64,000 nucleotides of DNA from Fictibacillus phosphorivorans (GTDB lineage Bacteria > Bacillota > Bacilli > Bacillales > Fictibacillaceae): NCBI RefSeq assembly GCF_001629705.1, contig NZ_CP015378.1, positions 1,054,001 to 1,118,000 on the forward strand, written 5' to 3'. The notes under the pieces were generated by a model. That model did not search any database, had not been told where the DNA came from, and saw only the letters and a program-made list of their open reading frames with translations. How positions within the stretch are numbered: the stretch's first letter is position 1; each line of letters starts with the position of its first letter. Both the position numbers and the translations under genes were made by a program. Below, in pieces: positions 42,835 through 50,795 of the stretch.

Positions 42835-44258
42835 AGAAGTATGATGTTGTTATTATCGGTGGAGGTGCTGGTGGGCTTACGGTAGCTTCTGGAGCTAGCT
42901 CTCTTGGAGCGAAAGTAGCTCTAATTGAAAAAGAACGGCATCTAGGTGGTGATTGTCTTCACGTTGGCTGCGTACCTTCAAAAGCTTTTATACAAGCTTC
43001 CAAGGATATTTATACTGCCAGAAGCAAAGGGAAGGAACTTGGTCTAGATGTTTCTGGATCTGTTGATTTAGGAAAGGTAAATGAACGTGTACAGCAATCC
43101 ATAATTGCGATTCAAAAGCATGATAGTGATGAACGGTTTACGTCACTAGGTGTCGATCTCTATAAGGGAGCGGGAACATTCACTTCGGCAAACACTGTGA
43201 GAGTTGATGATCAAGAGATATACGGGAAAAGGATTGTTATTGCTACTGGCTCACGACCTCTTATACCGCCGATAGAAGGTTTAAATGATGCAGGATTTTG
43301 GACGAACGAAAACTTATTTAAGCAAAAAGAATTGCCAGAGAACCTTCTTGTAGTTGGCGGTGGCGCCATAGGCCTAGAACTATCGCAAGCTCTATCACGT
43401 TTAGGTTCCAAAGTGACAATTGTTGAAAAGGGAAAGAAACTCCTATCAACAGAGGATGAAAGCATCCAAAAAGCTGCGGTTTACATATTGGAGAAGGAGT
43501 TAACGATTCATTTAAATTCAGAAGTAAAAAAAGTACAGATAACATCAAACGGAAGAAAAAGGGTCACGATTCACAAAGGTAATGAGCATTATACAGAGGA
43601 ATATGATCAGATTCTTTTGGCTGTCGGCAGAAAACCGAATAGTGAACGTTTGAATCTGAATGCTGCGGGGGTATTTCAGGATGAGCGAGGATTTATCCCA
43701 ACAAATGAAAAGTTGCAGACGAATGTACCTCATATCTTTGCAATCGGAGACATTAACGGCAAATTCGCTTTTACACATGTAGCTGGGGAAGAAGGGAAAG
43801 TTGTCGTTCAGAATGCAATACTTGGTGTACCTAAGAAAATGAGCTACAATCACATCCCCTGGAACATTTATATCCAACCTGAGATCTTTCATGTAGGCAT
43901 GACGGAACAACAAGCGAGAAAGTTTGGAATTAAGTTTTCGGTTTATGAAGTTCCTTTAACAGATGTTGATCGGTTTATCTCAGATCAAGAAGCGGACGGG
44001 TTAATAAAAATTATTACCGACCAGAATGGTAAGATCATAGGTGCGCATGCAATAGGGAATGGTAGTGGTGATTGGATGCAGGCAGTTGTTTTTGCAATGA
44101 AAAAAGGGAGAAAGATAGGAGACCTTTCACAGATGATCTATCCATATCCCAATCATGCAGCCGCCATCAAACGAACCGCTGATCTATACTGGAGGAGCAA
44201 GTTGTTTAGCGGAACAATACCAAAACTAACAAAAAAGTACATTAGTTGGTTTAGATAG
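42831..44258 (+). CDS. MerA-like pyridine nucleotide-disulfide oxidoreductase
   Basis: A 475-residue flavoprotein. FAD motif VVIIGGGAGGLTVASGASS, redox-active disulfide CLHVGC (C-x4-C, about 42-47), NAD(P) motif VVGGGAIGLELSQ and the second FAD motif IFAIGDINGKFAFTHVA. The interface region ends YPYPNHAAAIKR, where true dihydrolipoamide or glutathione reductases have an HPT-x-E pair, so it is of the MerA/YkgC type. No metal-binding Cys pair as in mercuric reductase. Last gene of the operon; overlaps the CDP-alcohol transferase gene by 4 nt. Confidence 0.88.
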   Translation: MKKYDVVIIGGGAGGLTVASGASSLGAKVALIEKERHLGGDCLHVGCVPSKAFIQASKDIYTARSKGKELGLDVSGSVDLGKVNERVQQSIIAIQKHDSDERFTSLGVDLYKGAGTFTSANTVRVDDQEIYGKRIVIATGSRPLIPPIEGLNDAGFWTNENLFKQKELPENLLVVGGGAIGLELSQALSRLGSKVTIVEKGKKLLSTEDESIQKAAVYILEKELTIHLNSEVKKVQITSNGRKRVTIHKGNEHYTEEYDQILLAVGRKPNSERLNLNAAGVFQDERGFIPTNEKLQTNVPHIFAIGDINGKFAFTHVAGEEGKVVVQNAILGVPKKMSYNHIPWNIYIQPEIFHVGMTEQQARKFGIKFSVYEVPLTDVDRFISDQEADGLIKIITDQNGKIIGAHAIGNGSGDWMQAVVFAMKKGRKIGDLSQMIYPYPNHAAAIKRTADLYWRSKLFSGTIPKLTKKYISWFR

Positions 44259-44261
44259 AAT

Positions 44262-44294
44262 AAAACGAGCAGAAAATGTTCTGCTCGTTTTATT
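44262..44294. terminator. Bidirectional terminator between two flavoprotein genes
   Basis: AAAACGAGCAGAA/CTGCTCGTTTT stem with T-runs in both directions. Confidence 0.9.
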
Positions 44295-44321
44295 CTTGAG
44301 AACATAACCTAGCGGATTGAA

Positions 44322-45398
44322 CTAAAGATGTTTGTTCATAAATTTACGATCGATTCTATTCTTTAAGCTCCAAGCCCATTTTCCATAAATAACGAGGTCT
44401 CCATAAGTAAATAAACCGTGTTTTTCACCGGTCGAAAGAATAGAAACGAACTTTTTTGGGGGTTTGAAAGGTACTAGTGGTCTTCCTGTGATCAAACGCT
44501 TGATATTTTTCCATAAGAAAGGCCCTTGTCTAACTGCATAGACACCATTCTTTGGAAGATTAGGATAACCCGCCAAAGACACACAATCGCCAGCTCCAAA
44601 CACATAAGGATAATCAGCGTTCTGTAGTGTGTCATCAACGAGTAAATACCCATTTGCATCAGTAGAAAGCAATGCTTGTTGAAATAGAGAGCTTGCTTTT
44701 GGTCCGGTTACGGGCATGATAGCTGAATATTTTATCTCTGTATCCTTATCAGTAATGATGATGCTGTTCTTCAATTTCTCTATCTGTTCATTTTCGTAGT
44801 ATACGAGATTATGATATTTAGCAATTTCTCGAATTTTCTCTGTCGCTTTGTTTCCATAAGAATGAAGAAGTGGCGATGAACTGATCAAGGTTACCGGATT
44901 CTTCAAACTTTGCTTTTTACGCCAAGCGGATGTCGAAAATGCCAGCTCTACTCCAGCAGAACCTCCTCCGATGATAACTGGGCTTTCGCTTGAACGAAAT
45001 TCTTTGATCTGCTCTGTAAAGCGGTAGTTTGGTTTAATGTTTAATCCAACATTTTGGGTTAAGTCTGATGCAACTCCAGAACCAATATCGAAAGAAACCA
45101 CATCAAAAGAATAGATTCCGCCTGAAAAACCCAACAACACTTTCTGCATGGGGTCAAAAGAGATGATGGTGTCCTCTATAAACGAGACAGAAGCTCGAGT
45201 GCATAACGATTCTAAATCGATCCGAATTTCATCTTCATCATATAGGCCTTCTGTAAATCCCGAAAACATTCCTGAATAATATTGAAATTTTGACGATGTA
45301 ATAAGTGTAACTTGTAAATCACTAATTTCTTCATGTAAAAGACTGCGTAGTATGGAAAGATGAGCATGTCCACCACCGATTAATAAAAGCTTTGTCAA
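44322..45398 (-). CDS. FAD/NAD(P)-dependent oxidoreductase (NDH-2-like)
   Basis: A 358-residue flavoprotein: LLLIGGGHAHLSILRSL (FAD motif with a His typical of the group fused to SelD in other bacteria), VIIGGGSAGVELAF (NAD(P) site) and YVFGAGDCVSLAGYP (second FAD motif). It lacks redox Cys pairs and a membrane anchor. GGAG overlaps the GTG at 45407 and is 8 nt before TTG 45398, so I use the TTG. The substrate, perhaps a quinone, is unknown. It is not in the MerA-like operon; the genes converge. Confidence 0.82.
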   Translation of the reverse strand: MTKLLLIGGGHAHLSILRSLLHEEISDLQVTLITSSKFQYYSGMFSGFTEGLYDEDEIRIDLESLCTRASVSFIEDTIISFDPMQKVLLGFSGGIYSFDVVSFDIGSGVASDLTQNVGLNIKPNYRFTEQIKEFRSSESPVIIGGGSAGVELAFSTSAWRKKQSLKNPVTLISSSPLLHSYGNKATEKIREIAKYHNLVYYENEQIEKLKNSIIITDKDTEIKYSAIMPVTGPKASSLFQQALLSTDANGYLLVDDTLQNADYPYVFGAGDCVSLAGYPNLPKNGVYAVRQGPFLWKNIKRLITGRPLVPFKPPKKFVSILSTGEKHGLFTYGDLVIYGKWAWSLKNRIDRKFMNKHL

Positions 45399-45571
45399 AA
45401 TGAACACTCCAGTTATATTGATGAGTAACTTTCTTAATCATATAAGTACGATGTGGATAGTGCGAATGATTTGTATGTTTAAAGATAAAAAAAGATAAAT
45501 GTAACAAATAAGTTGGAAATTATGTTAGTTTTTGGATGTATTATATGGTACTTTACTAGATGGTGATAAAA

Positions 45572-46651
45572 ATGATAATTGTTAAACAGCTTTTTGCTAA
45601 TCTTGCAATCTTAGTCGCACTATTATTTCTGTATACCCAAATTAAGAAAGATCCACCACTTAGAATGAGTTCTTCGATAAAGAAGAAGCTCACGACAGGA
45701 GTGGCGGGGGGATTGTTCAGTAATATCCTCATGCAGTACAGCATTCCAATCGGTACAACGTTGATCGATCTCCGACATATTCCGATTATTCTACTAGCCT
45801 ATTTCGGTGGAGCAGTGCCGGCATTAGTAGGAATGGTCTTAGTCATCGCAGGGCGATTTTTAATAGGGATTAATATTTCTTCTTATACGTCTAGTCTCTT
45901 AATGTTAGCGGTTACCTTGTTTTCAATCGTAATAGCAAGAACAAACTTAAGCCATCAGATAAAAAAATGGTCCATGCTCACTTTTGCTAATCTACTAACA
46001 ACTCTTTTATTTTTCTATCTGATTGAGGACCAACAGTTGCTGCTATATTTAATTCCTGGATATTGGTTCGTGTCCTTTCTCTCCGGTTATGTAGCGTTTC
46101 AGGTACTACAAATTTTATTTAAGAGTCAGATGATGTTTGATAAGTATAAGGCTGAGTCAACGATTGATCCATTGACAGGGTTGAATAACGTTAGGAAATT
46201 TGATGAAGTATTTAATAGTTGTATGGCAGATCTTGAAAAGAAGAAGAAGCTATCATTGCTTTATATTGATATTGATTTCTTTAAGAAAATTAATGATACA
46301 TATGGACACTCAGAAGGTGATGTTGTCTTAAAAGATCTAGGATTAATTTTAAGGTCATGCGCAAGACCAACCGATATCGTGAGTAGGAACGGCGGAGAAG
46401 AATTTACAGTATTGCTCGTAGACAGTTCACTGGAACAAGCAAAAAAAGTTGCGGAGAGAATTAGATCCACAGTCGAACATCATGCCTTTCTCTTAAACAG
46501 CGGAACTGAAGTGAACATCACGGTTTCTGTAGGCTTATCTAACTTCCCAGAAACAACAACGAATGGAAGTATGATGATTAAAGACGCAGACAAAGCATTG
46601 TATGAAGCGAAGAGAACAGGCAGAAATAAAGTATGTACAGCTAATCAATAG
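45572..46651 (+). CDS. dgcK: Diguanylate cyclase with 5TMR-LYT sensor, DgcK (YhcK)-like
   Basis: A 359-residue membrane enzyme making cyclic di-GMP. The N-terminal half has six helices of the 5TM-5TMR_LYT type (LRHIPIILLAYFGGAVPALV). The GGDEF domain starts at DPLTGLNN; the active site is NGGEEF and an inhibitory I-site RPTD lies five residues before it, so product inhibition is expected. Length and layout match B. subtilis DgcK. ATG 45572 has GGTGAT upstream; an earlier ATG at 45560 lacks a site. No effector is nearby. Confidence 0.88.
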   Translation: MIIVKQLFANLAILVALLFLYTQIKKDPPLRMSSSIKKKLTTGVAGGLFSNILMQYSIPIGTTLIDLRHIPIILLAYFGGAVPALVGMVLVIAGRFLIGINISSYTSSLLMLAVTLFSIVIARTNLSHQIKKWSMLTFANLLTTLLFFYLIEDQQLLLYLIPGYWFVSFLSGYVAFQVLQILFKSQMMFDKYKAESTIDPLTGLNNVRKFDEVFNSCMADLEKKKKLSLLYIDIDFFKKINDTYGHSEGDVVLKDLGLILRSCARPTDIVSRNGGEEFTVLLVDSSLEQAKKVAERIRSTVEHHAFLLNSGTEVNITVSVGLSNFPETTTNGSMMIKDADKALYEAKRTGRNKVCTANQ

Positions 46652-46660
46652 TAGATTGAT

Positions 46661-46693
46661 AAAAGGAACGAAGAAATTATCGTTCCTTTTTTT
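46661..46693. terminator. Bidirectional terminator between dgcK-like and coat protein genes
   Basis: AAAGGAACGA/TCGTTCCTTT stem, seven T on the plus strand. Confidence 0.85.
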
Positions 46694-47044
46694 CTAGAAT
46701 GAAACAGTATTGTTATTGTTATTGATCCCAGGTGGACCGATGGCGACGACACTAATATTCCTGCAATCAATAATAAAAGTGCGTGTAACCTCCAAATTGT
46801 CTACATAGGAAAAGTAGGCACAACAGGAATTTTTATCGAATTTTAATAATTGGAATATGGTTGAGCCTTCCTGTAATTCCCCTGTAAGACGAATAGGGTC
46901 TCGTGTTCCTTTATTTAAAAGAAAAATAGATGGATTAACACTGGGATCACAATTAGTAGAAATCTGCTCTGATAATTCTTTTAAAACACAACAGGCACAT
47001 CCGCTGCACTTTGAATGGTTTGAACAGCCACAGTTTTTTAACAT
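46694..47044 (-). CDS. Spore coat protein CotY/CotZ family
   Basis: A 116-residue Cys-rich protein of the CotY/CotZ/ExsY family (PF10612). Nine or ten Cys include the CSGCACC cluster at the N-terminus and the FDKNSCCAYF motif that marks the family, along with IFLLNKG. Such proteins self-assemble into crosslinked spore crust or exosporium layers. Expected in the mother cell late in sporulation (sigma K/GerE); no promoter picked. It lies 15 bp downstream of a second member. Confidence 0.88.
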   Translation of the reverse strand: MLKNCGCSNHSKCSGCACCVLKELSEQISTNCDPSVNPSIFLLNKGTRDPIRLTGELQEGSTIFQLLKFDKNSCCAYFSYVDNLEVTRTFIIDCRNISVVAIGPPGINNNNNTVSF

Positions 47045-47059
47045 ACATGCTCCCCCTAT

Positions 47060-47401
47060 CTATTGAAGCGGTACAATTCCACTAATTTCATGACAGTCAA
47101 CTGCGACTTGCAATGTAACGGTATTTTGTTCAATTCTAATTTCAAAGAATGCGCAGCAACTCTCTGAATCAAACCTAAGGAAACGAAAAGGAATAGGTGT
47201 TTCTCCAACTGGCTGATTTTCCCCTTTAGGAAGAATATAAAAAAACTGATTATTTACCGTACATCCATCTGTACACTCTTCGTTTAATCTTCGAAAAAGT
47301 TCACATATACAGCCATCACAATTATTCTCATCATTCTTATTATCATGATAATGAGATGGATGATGCTGTGAGAATAAACTGTTTTTGGATTGCTTCATCA
47401 T
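47060..47401 (-). CDS. Spore coat protein CotY/CotZ family
   Basis: A 113-residue second member of the family: C-x2-C-x-C cluster (NCDGCICELF), FFYILPKGENQP and FRFLRFDSESCCAFFEIR. The His/Asn-rich N-terminus (SQHHPSHYHDNKNDENN) differs from its neighbour. The frame extends upstream to 47542, but GGGGAGG precedes the tandem ATG at 47401/47398. Cotranscription with the following coat gene is likely. The tandem arrangement parallels B. subtilis cotYZ. Confidence 0.85.
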   Translation of the reverse strand: MMKQSKNSLFSQHHPSHYHDNKNDENNCDGCICELFRRLNEECTDGCTVNNQFFYILPKGENQPVGETPIPFRFLRFDSESCCAFFEIRIEQNTVTLQVAVDCHEISGIVPLQ

Positions 47402-47632
47402 CAGATCCTCCCCTAAGTTAATCTCGAGAATAGTGTATGCATAGGCAACTGCGGAGTGACAAAATAGATGGATATGTAAGATTATAAGGAGGGGAAAGGA
47501 TAAAACAGCTGAATTTATATAATGATTGATCGATTTGTTCATTTTTTTCGTATTCTTTATATAGGTTATTGTACAAAAGTCGTAAGCCTGGTTTTTAACT
47601 CAAATTCCTATTAAAAAGGAGAGAGCAGTTGA

Positions 47633-48871
47633 ATGAACATTAAGCACTTGTTTCAAAAAAACATGAGTTTTGGTATGAAGTTAATCCGCTTACACCACGC
47701 TAACGCTGTCCTTTTTCTAGTTTTGAGTGTGACGGGCTTTATCTTATTTTCATCTTCATTCCGCTCAACTCTTCCAACATTTAGAGTGTGGATCAAAGAT
47801 ATCCATGTTTGGATCGGCATCCTTTTTTGTGTGCCACTCCTTCTTTACATCCCTAAAATAAAAAAACACCTTAACACGTTAAGTAAAAAGAAAGAACACC
47901 GTGTGAACCTATATATTGTACTTAGTGTTGTAACTGTTCTGATCATAACCGGACTGCAGCTCACGTTTCATCGTCAATTTCCACCGATTGTGAGCTCTGT
48001 ATCTTTGTTCTTTCATGATGCTGCAACATGGTTCGGGGTTCCCTATGCCACTTATCACAGCATAACGAGAAGCAAGTGGTTTAAACGATTGACTGCAAGC
48101 AAGACTGTCTCTCAGCCTCAGGAAGAACCAATGATGATTAGTGAAGAAAATCCAATCTATAGAAGACGGACATTTTTAAAAATTTTAAGTGGAAGTATTA
48201 TTGCGGTGGTGTTTCTGCCTTCATTCTTGAAATGGATTAAACCTTTTTTACCTGAGGATACAGGAAGCGGTGAACAAGCATTAACTGATGTAAACAAGTT
48301 GAAGCCATTGCCAAACCCAAGTCCAAAGTCTGCTCCTCCAGTTGGCGGTGGGCGAAGAGGGGAATTCCGCTATTACACCGTGACAGAGATTCCTGAGATC
48401 AATAATGATAATTTTAGCTTAGCGATTGATGGACTTGTAGACCGCAAAATTAAGTGGAATTGGAATCAGTTTGTGAATGTTCACCGTGACGTGCAAGTCA
48501 GCGATTTTCACTGTGTAACAGGGTGGAGTGTGTATGACGTTACATGGGAAGGGATTCCGCTCAAGAAATTGTTACAAGAAGCAGGTGTGAAGGAGAATGC
48601 AAAATATGTAAAGTTTTATTCGGCTGATGGTGTTTACACAGATACTCTTACGATCGATCAAGCGATGATGGATGACATCATGGTCGCCGTACTGATAGAT
48701 GGTAAGCTGATTTCGCAAAATAATGGTGGACCAGTCCGTTTAATCGTACCAAAAATGTATGCGTACAAATCTGTGAAATGGCTGAATCGAATCGAGTTAA
48801 TCGAAAAGGAGCATGTAGGCTATTGGGAAAAAAGAGGCTATGACAAGAATGCCTGGGTAAAATCGATCTAA
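47633..48871 (+). CDS. Cytochrome b-like/molybdopterin oxidoreductase fusion protein (YuiH/MsrPQ-like)
   Basis: A 412-residue protein in two parts. Residues about 15-155 form four membrane helices with several His, like a cytochrome b561 or MsrQ subunit. Then RRRTFLKILSGSI (about 178-190) looks like a Tat-type signal-anchor, followed by an oxidoreductase molybdopterin domain (about 230-412) with the Mo-ligand Cys in VSDFHCVTGWSVYDVTW. It probably carries electrons from the membrane to an external Mo-cofactor site, as MsrPQ or YuiH do. AAGGAG precedes the ATG. No cofactor synthesis genes are near. Confidence 0.82.
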   Translation: MNIKHLFQKNMSFGMKLIRLHHANAVLFLVLSVTGFILFSSSFRSTLPTFRVWIKDIHVWIGILFCVPLLLYIPKIKKHLNTLSKKKEHRVNLYIVLSVVTVLIITGLQLTFHRQFPPIVSSVSLFFHDAATWFGVPYATYHSITRSKWFKRLTASKTVSQPQEEPMMISEENPIYRRRTFLKILSGSIIAVVFLPSFLKWIKPFLPEDTGSGEQALTDVNKLKPLPNPSPKSAPPVGGGRRGEFRYYTVTEIPEINNDNFSLAIDGLVDRKIKWNWNQFVNVHRDVQVSDFHCVTGWSVYDVTWEGIPLKKLLQEAGVKENAKYVKFYSADGVYTDTLTIDQAMMDDIMVAVLIDGKLISQNNGGPVRLIVPKMYAYKSVKWLNRIELIEKEHVGYWEKRGYDKNAWVKSI

Positions 48872-48991
48872 AATACCGCAAATTAATATGAATTAGTCTT
48901 TTATGAAAAGGTGTATTCTGCATGTGGACAATAAATTAACTTTGTAGGTATCATGTGAACATTTTTCTCTGATGTATAAACACTCTTGATT

Positions 48992-49075
48992 AATTTCACG
49001 GTAACTTCACATATATTCACGGATGACGTTAATAATTTCACGGATAACCTTCATAATTTCACGAATAAAATAATT
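48992..49075. repeat. 21-bp-period array 4 (4 units, core AATTTCACGGATAA)
   Basis: Four units start exactly at 48992, 49013, 49034 and 49055. The core is A(A/T)(T/A)TTCACG(G/A)(A/T)(T/A)(A/G)A followed by variable bases. It lies 120 bp after the molybdopterin protein gene and about 50 bp before the next gene. No ORF in it is supported. Confidence 0.88.
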
Positions 49076-49126
49076 TATCCAATTTTTGACAAATTCCTCT
49101 TCTTTTCATTCAAAAGGAGTATTAAA

Positions 49127-49177
49127 ATGATGAAAACAAAAGGTGATAAAGGGGATAAAGGTAATGGAAATCGTTGA
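49127..49177 (+). CDS. 16-codon ORF overlapping the start of the GNAT gene
   Basis: MMKTKGDKGDKGNGNR, with a strong AAAAGGAG 7 nt before the ATG. It overlaps the GNAT start (49164) by 14 nt, and the GNAT has only a weak site of its own. It may serve as a translational coupling leader. Confidence 0.4.
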   Translation: MMKTKGDKGDKGNGNR

Positions 49178-49658
49178 GATACGTAATGTTAATGAATGTA
49201 CAGATGAGCTTTCTGATCTATTAATAAAAGTAGTAAGTGAAGGAGCTTCCATCGGATTTTTGCCTCCGCTAAGTAAACAAGTAGCTGATGATTTTTGGAG
49301 AACCAGTGTGAAGCCTGATATTTTGTTTTGGATCGCTAAAGTTGATGAGAAGATTGCAGGTACCATCCAGCTTCACTTGTGCACAAAACCAAACGGCACT
49401 CATCGAGCTGAAGTAGCGAAACTGATGACACACCCAGCATTTAGACAAAAAGGTATCGGAAGGCAGTTGCTGCTTCACGCAGAACAAAGAGCAAAAGAAA
49501 TGGGACTGTCGCTGCTTGTCTTAGATACAAGGGAAGGGGATCCGTCAAATCTACTTTATCAGTCGTTTGGTTTTCAAGAGGCTGGGCGAATACCCTTTTT
49601 CGCTAAGAATGAAAAAGGTGGATTAGATACGACCGTATTGTACTATAAAACGATTTGA
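49164..49658 (+). CDS. GNAT family N-acetyltransferase
   Basis: A 164-residue GNAT: VAKLMTHPAFRQKGIGRQLL (acetyl-CoA loop R-Q-K-G-I-G) and LLYQSFGFQEAGRIPFFA. The pattern SIGFLPPLSKQVADDFW near the N-terminus is common in acetyltransferases annotated for small-molecule acetylation. The frame is open to a GTG at 49143, but similarity starts at MEIVEIRN, so ATG 49164 is used. The 16-codon ORF upstream overlaps it. Confidence 0.85.
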   Translation: MEIVEIRNVNECTDELSDLLIKVVSEGASIGFLPPLSKQVADDFWRTSVKPDILFWIAKVDEKIAGTIQLHLCTKPNGTHRAEVAKLMTHPAFRQKGIGRQLLLHAEQRAKEMGLSLLVLDTREGDPSNLLYQSFGFQEAGRIPFFAKNEKGGLDTTVLYYKTI

Positions 49659-49670
49659 CTCATAACTTTT

Positions 49671-49716
49671 AGCCGTCACTTGAGAAGATATTGCTTTTCA
49701 AGTACGGCTTTTTTTG
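49671..49716 (+). terminator. Terminator of the GNAT gene
   Basis: AGCCGT and ACTTGA pair with TCAAGT and ACGGCT in a long hairpin, followed by seven T. Confidence 0.85.
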
Positions 49717-49906
49717 TTCTTAATGTTGCATAACGTGTGATTATAAATAGCAAGTTCAATCTTGATTCCTTCCTAATAAGAGGTAAGTTAACGAATTCGC
49801 CATAAAATTGTTACGAAAGTATGAATACCCTTATTTTCCCTATTAATTAATTCCCAATCCTTTACAATTGAATTGAAGAATATGATGAAGGAAGGGAGAG
49901 GTATTT

Positions 49907-50665
49907 ATGGATCGCCAACTATTAATCTCAATTGTCATAATCATCATTTTATTTGAGAGTTTGTTTATTTACTTATTTCTTATGTATAAGAAAGGAAACA
50001 TAGATCAGAACCCTCTATTATTACTCATTAATAAGGAGTGGAACATCTTATACCATGCTTTCTTTAAATGGAGAACTAGAAAACGTATGATGATTCAGAA
50101 TGATAGTTACCTCTTTCATAAAAACTCCAGCTATTTTTATCTATTTCTAGCATTAATCCACGAACAGATCATTGAGATGATTGTGTTTCATATTTACCTT
50201 AAAAAAGAAGAACCTGATTTAGCTCTCATTATGCTAGTTTTACATATTTACAGTATTATCTACATGCTAGGTGACTATAACTTAATGAGAAATACCCCTT
50301 TTCTTATTACCAAAGAAAAAGTAAAGATGAAAATTGGTGCTAGACGATCTCTATATTTTGATTTAAGCGAGATTGACTATATACAGCCTGCCTCAATCAA
50401 GTACAACAAAAGTGGAGGTATCATAATTGAAGAGAAAGTATTCCATGCTACGGCTTTTCCAAGAATACTTACGATTATTTTTGGGATTAGCGATGAGCTG
50501 AAATACGAGATAGTTTTTAAAAACCCAGTACAAGCAAGAGGTTACTTTGGACAAAAACAAGAGATTAATAAAGTGCATCTTTATTTTGACCATGCGGGTG
50601 ATTTTGTAGAGTCACTTCAAAATAGATTGTTGAAAATAGAAGGCGCAGTTAAAAGTAGTATTTAA
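49907..50665 (+). CDS. Hypothetical membrane protein
   Basis: A 252-residue protein I do not recognise. One N-terminal helix (about 4-27), a basic loop (WRTRKRMM), two further helices (about 75-100 and 105-125), then a cytosolic domain of about 115 residues (RNTPFLITKEKVKMKIGARR onward) that resembles PH-like membrane-bound domains. AAGGGAGAGG precedes the ATG. Single gene without an evident partner. Confidence 0.65.
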   Translation: MDRQLLISIVIIIILFESLFIYLFLMYKKGNIDQNPLLLLINKEWNILYHAFFKWRTRKRMMIQNDSYLFHKNSSYFYLFLALIHEQIIEMIVFHIYLKKEEPDLALIMLVLHIYSIIYMLGDYNLMRNTPFLITKEKVKMKIGARRSLYFDLSEIDYIQPASIKYNKSGGIIIEEKVFHATAFPRILTIIFGISDELKYEIVFKNPVQARGYFGQKQEINKVHLYFDHAGDFVESLQNRLLKIEGAVKSSI

Positions 50666-50795
50666 ATCTAGAAGTTACTCTATTAACTTTTGGTTAACTT
50701 ATATACTTCTAGAAAGCACAGTATAGCTTGTTGTGTACAGCACGCCACTCTTATGTATAATGGTAATAATTCTAGCTTGAGGAGTGGTGAAGGTA

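Noticed and set aside
42831..44258. Mercury resistance locus
   Set aside because: The MerA-like protein lacks the N-terminal metal-binding domain and C-terminal vicinal Cys pair, and no merR, merT or merP is nearby.
49086..49114. Promoter for the GNAT gene just after array 4 (TTGACA at 49086)
   Set aside because: No acceptable -10 at 16-18 bp, and a start there would cut off the ribosome binding site at 49113-49120.
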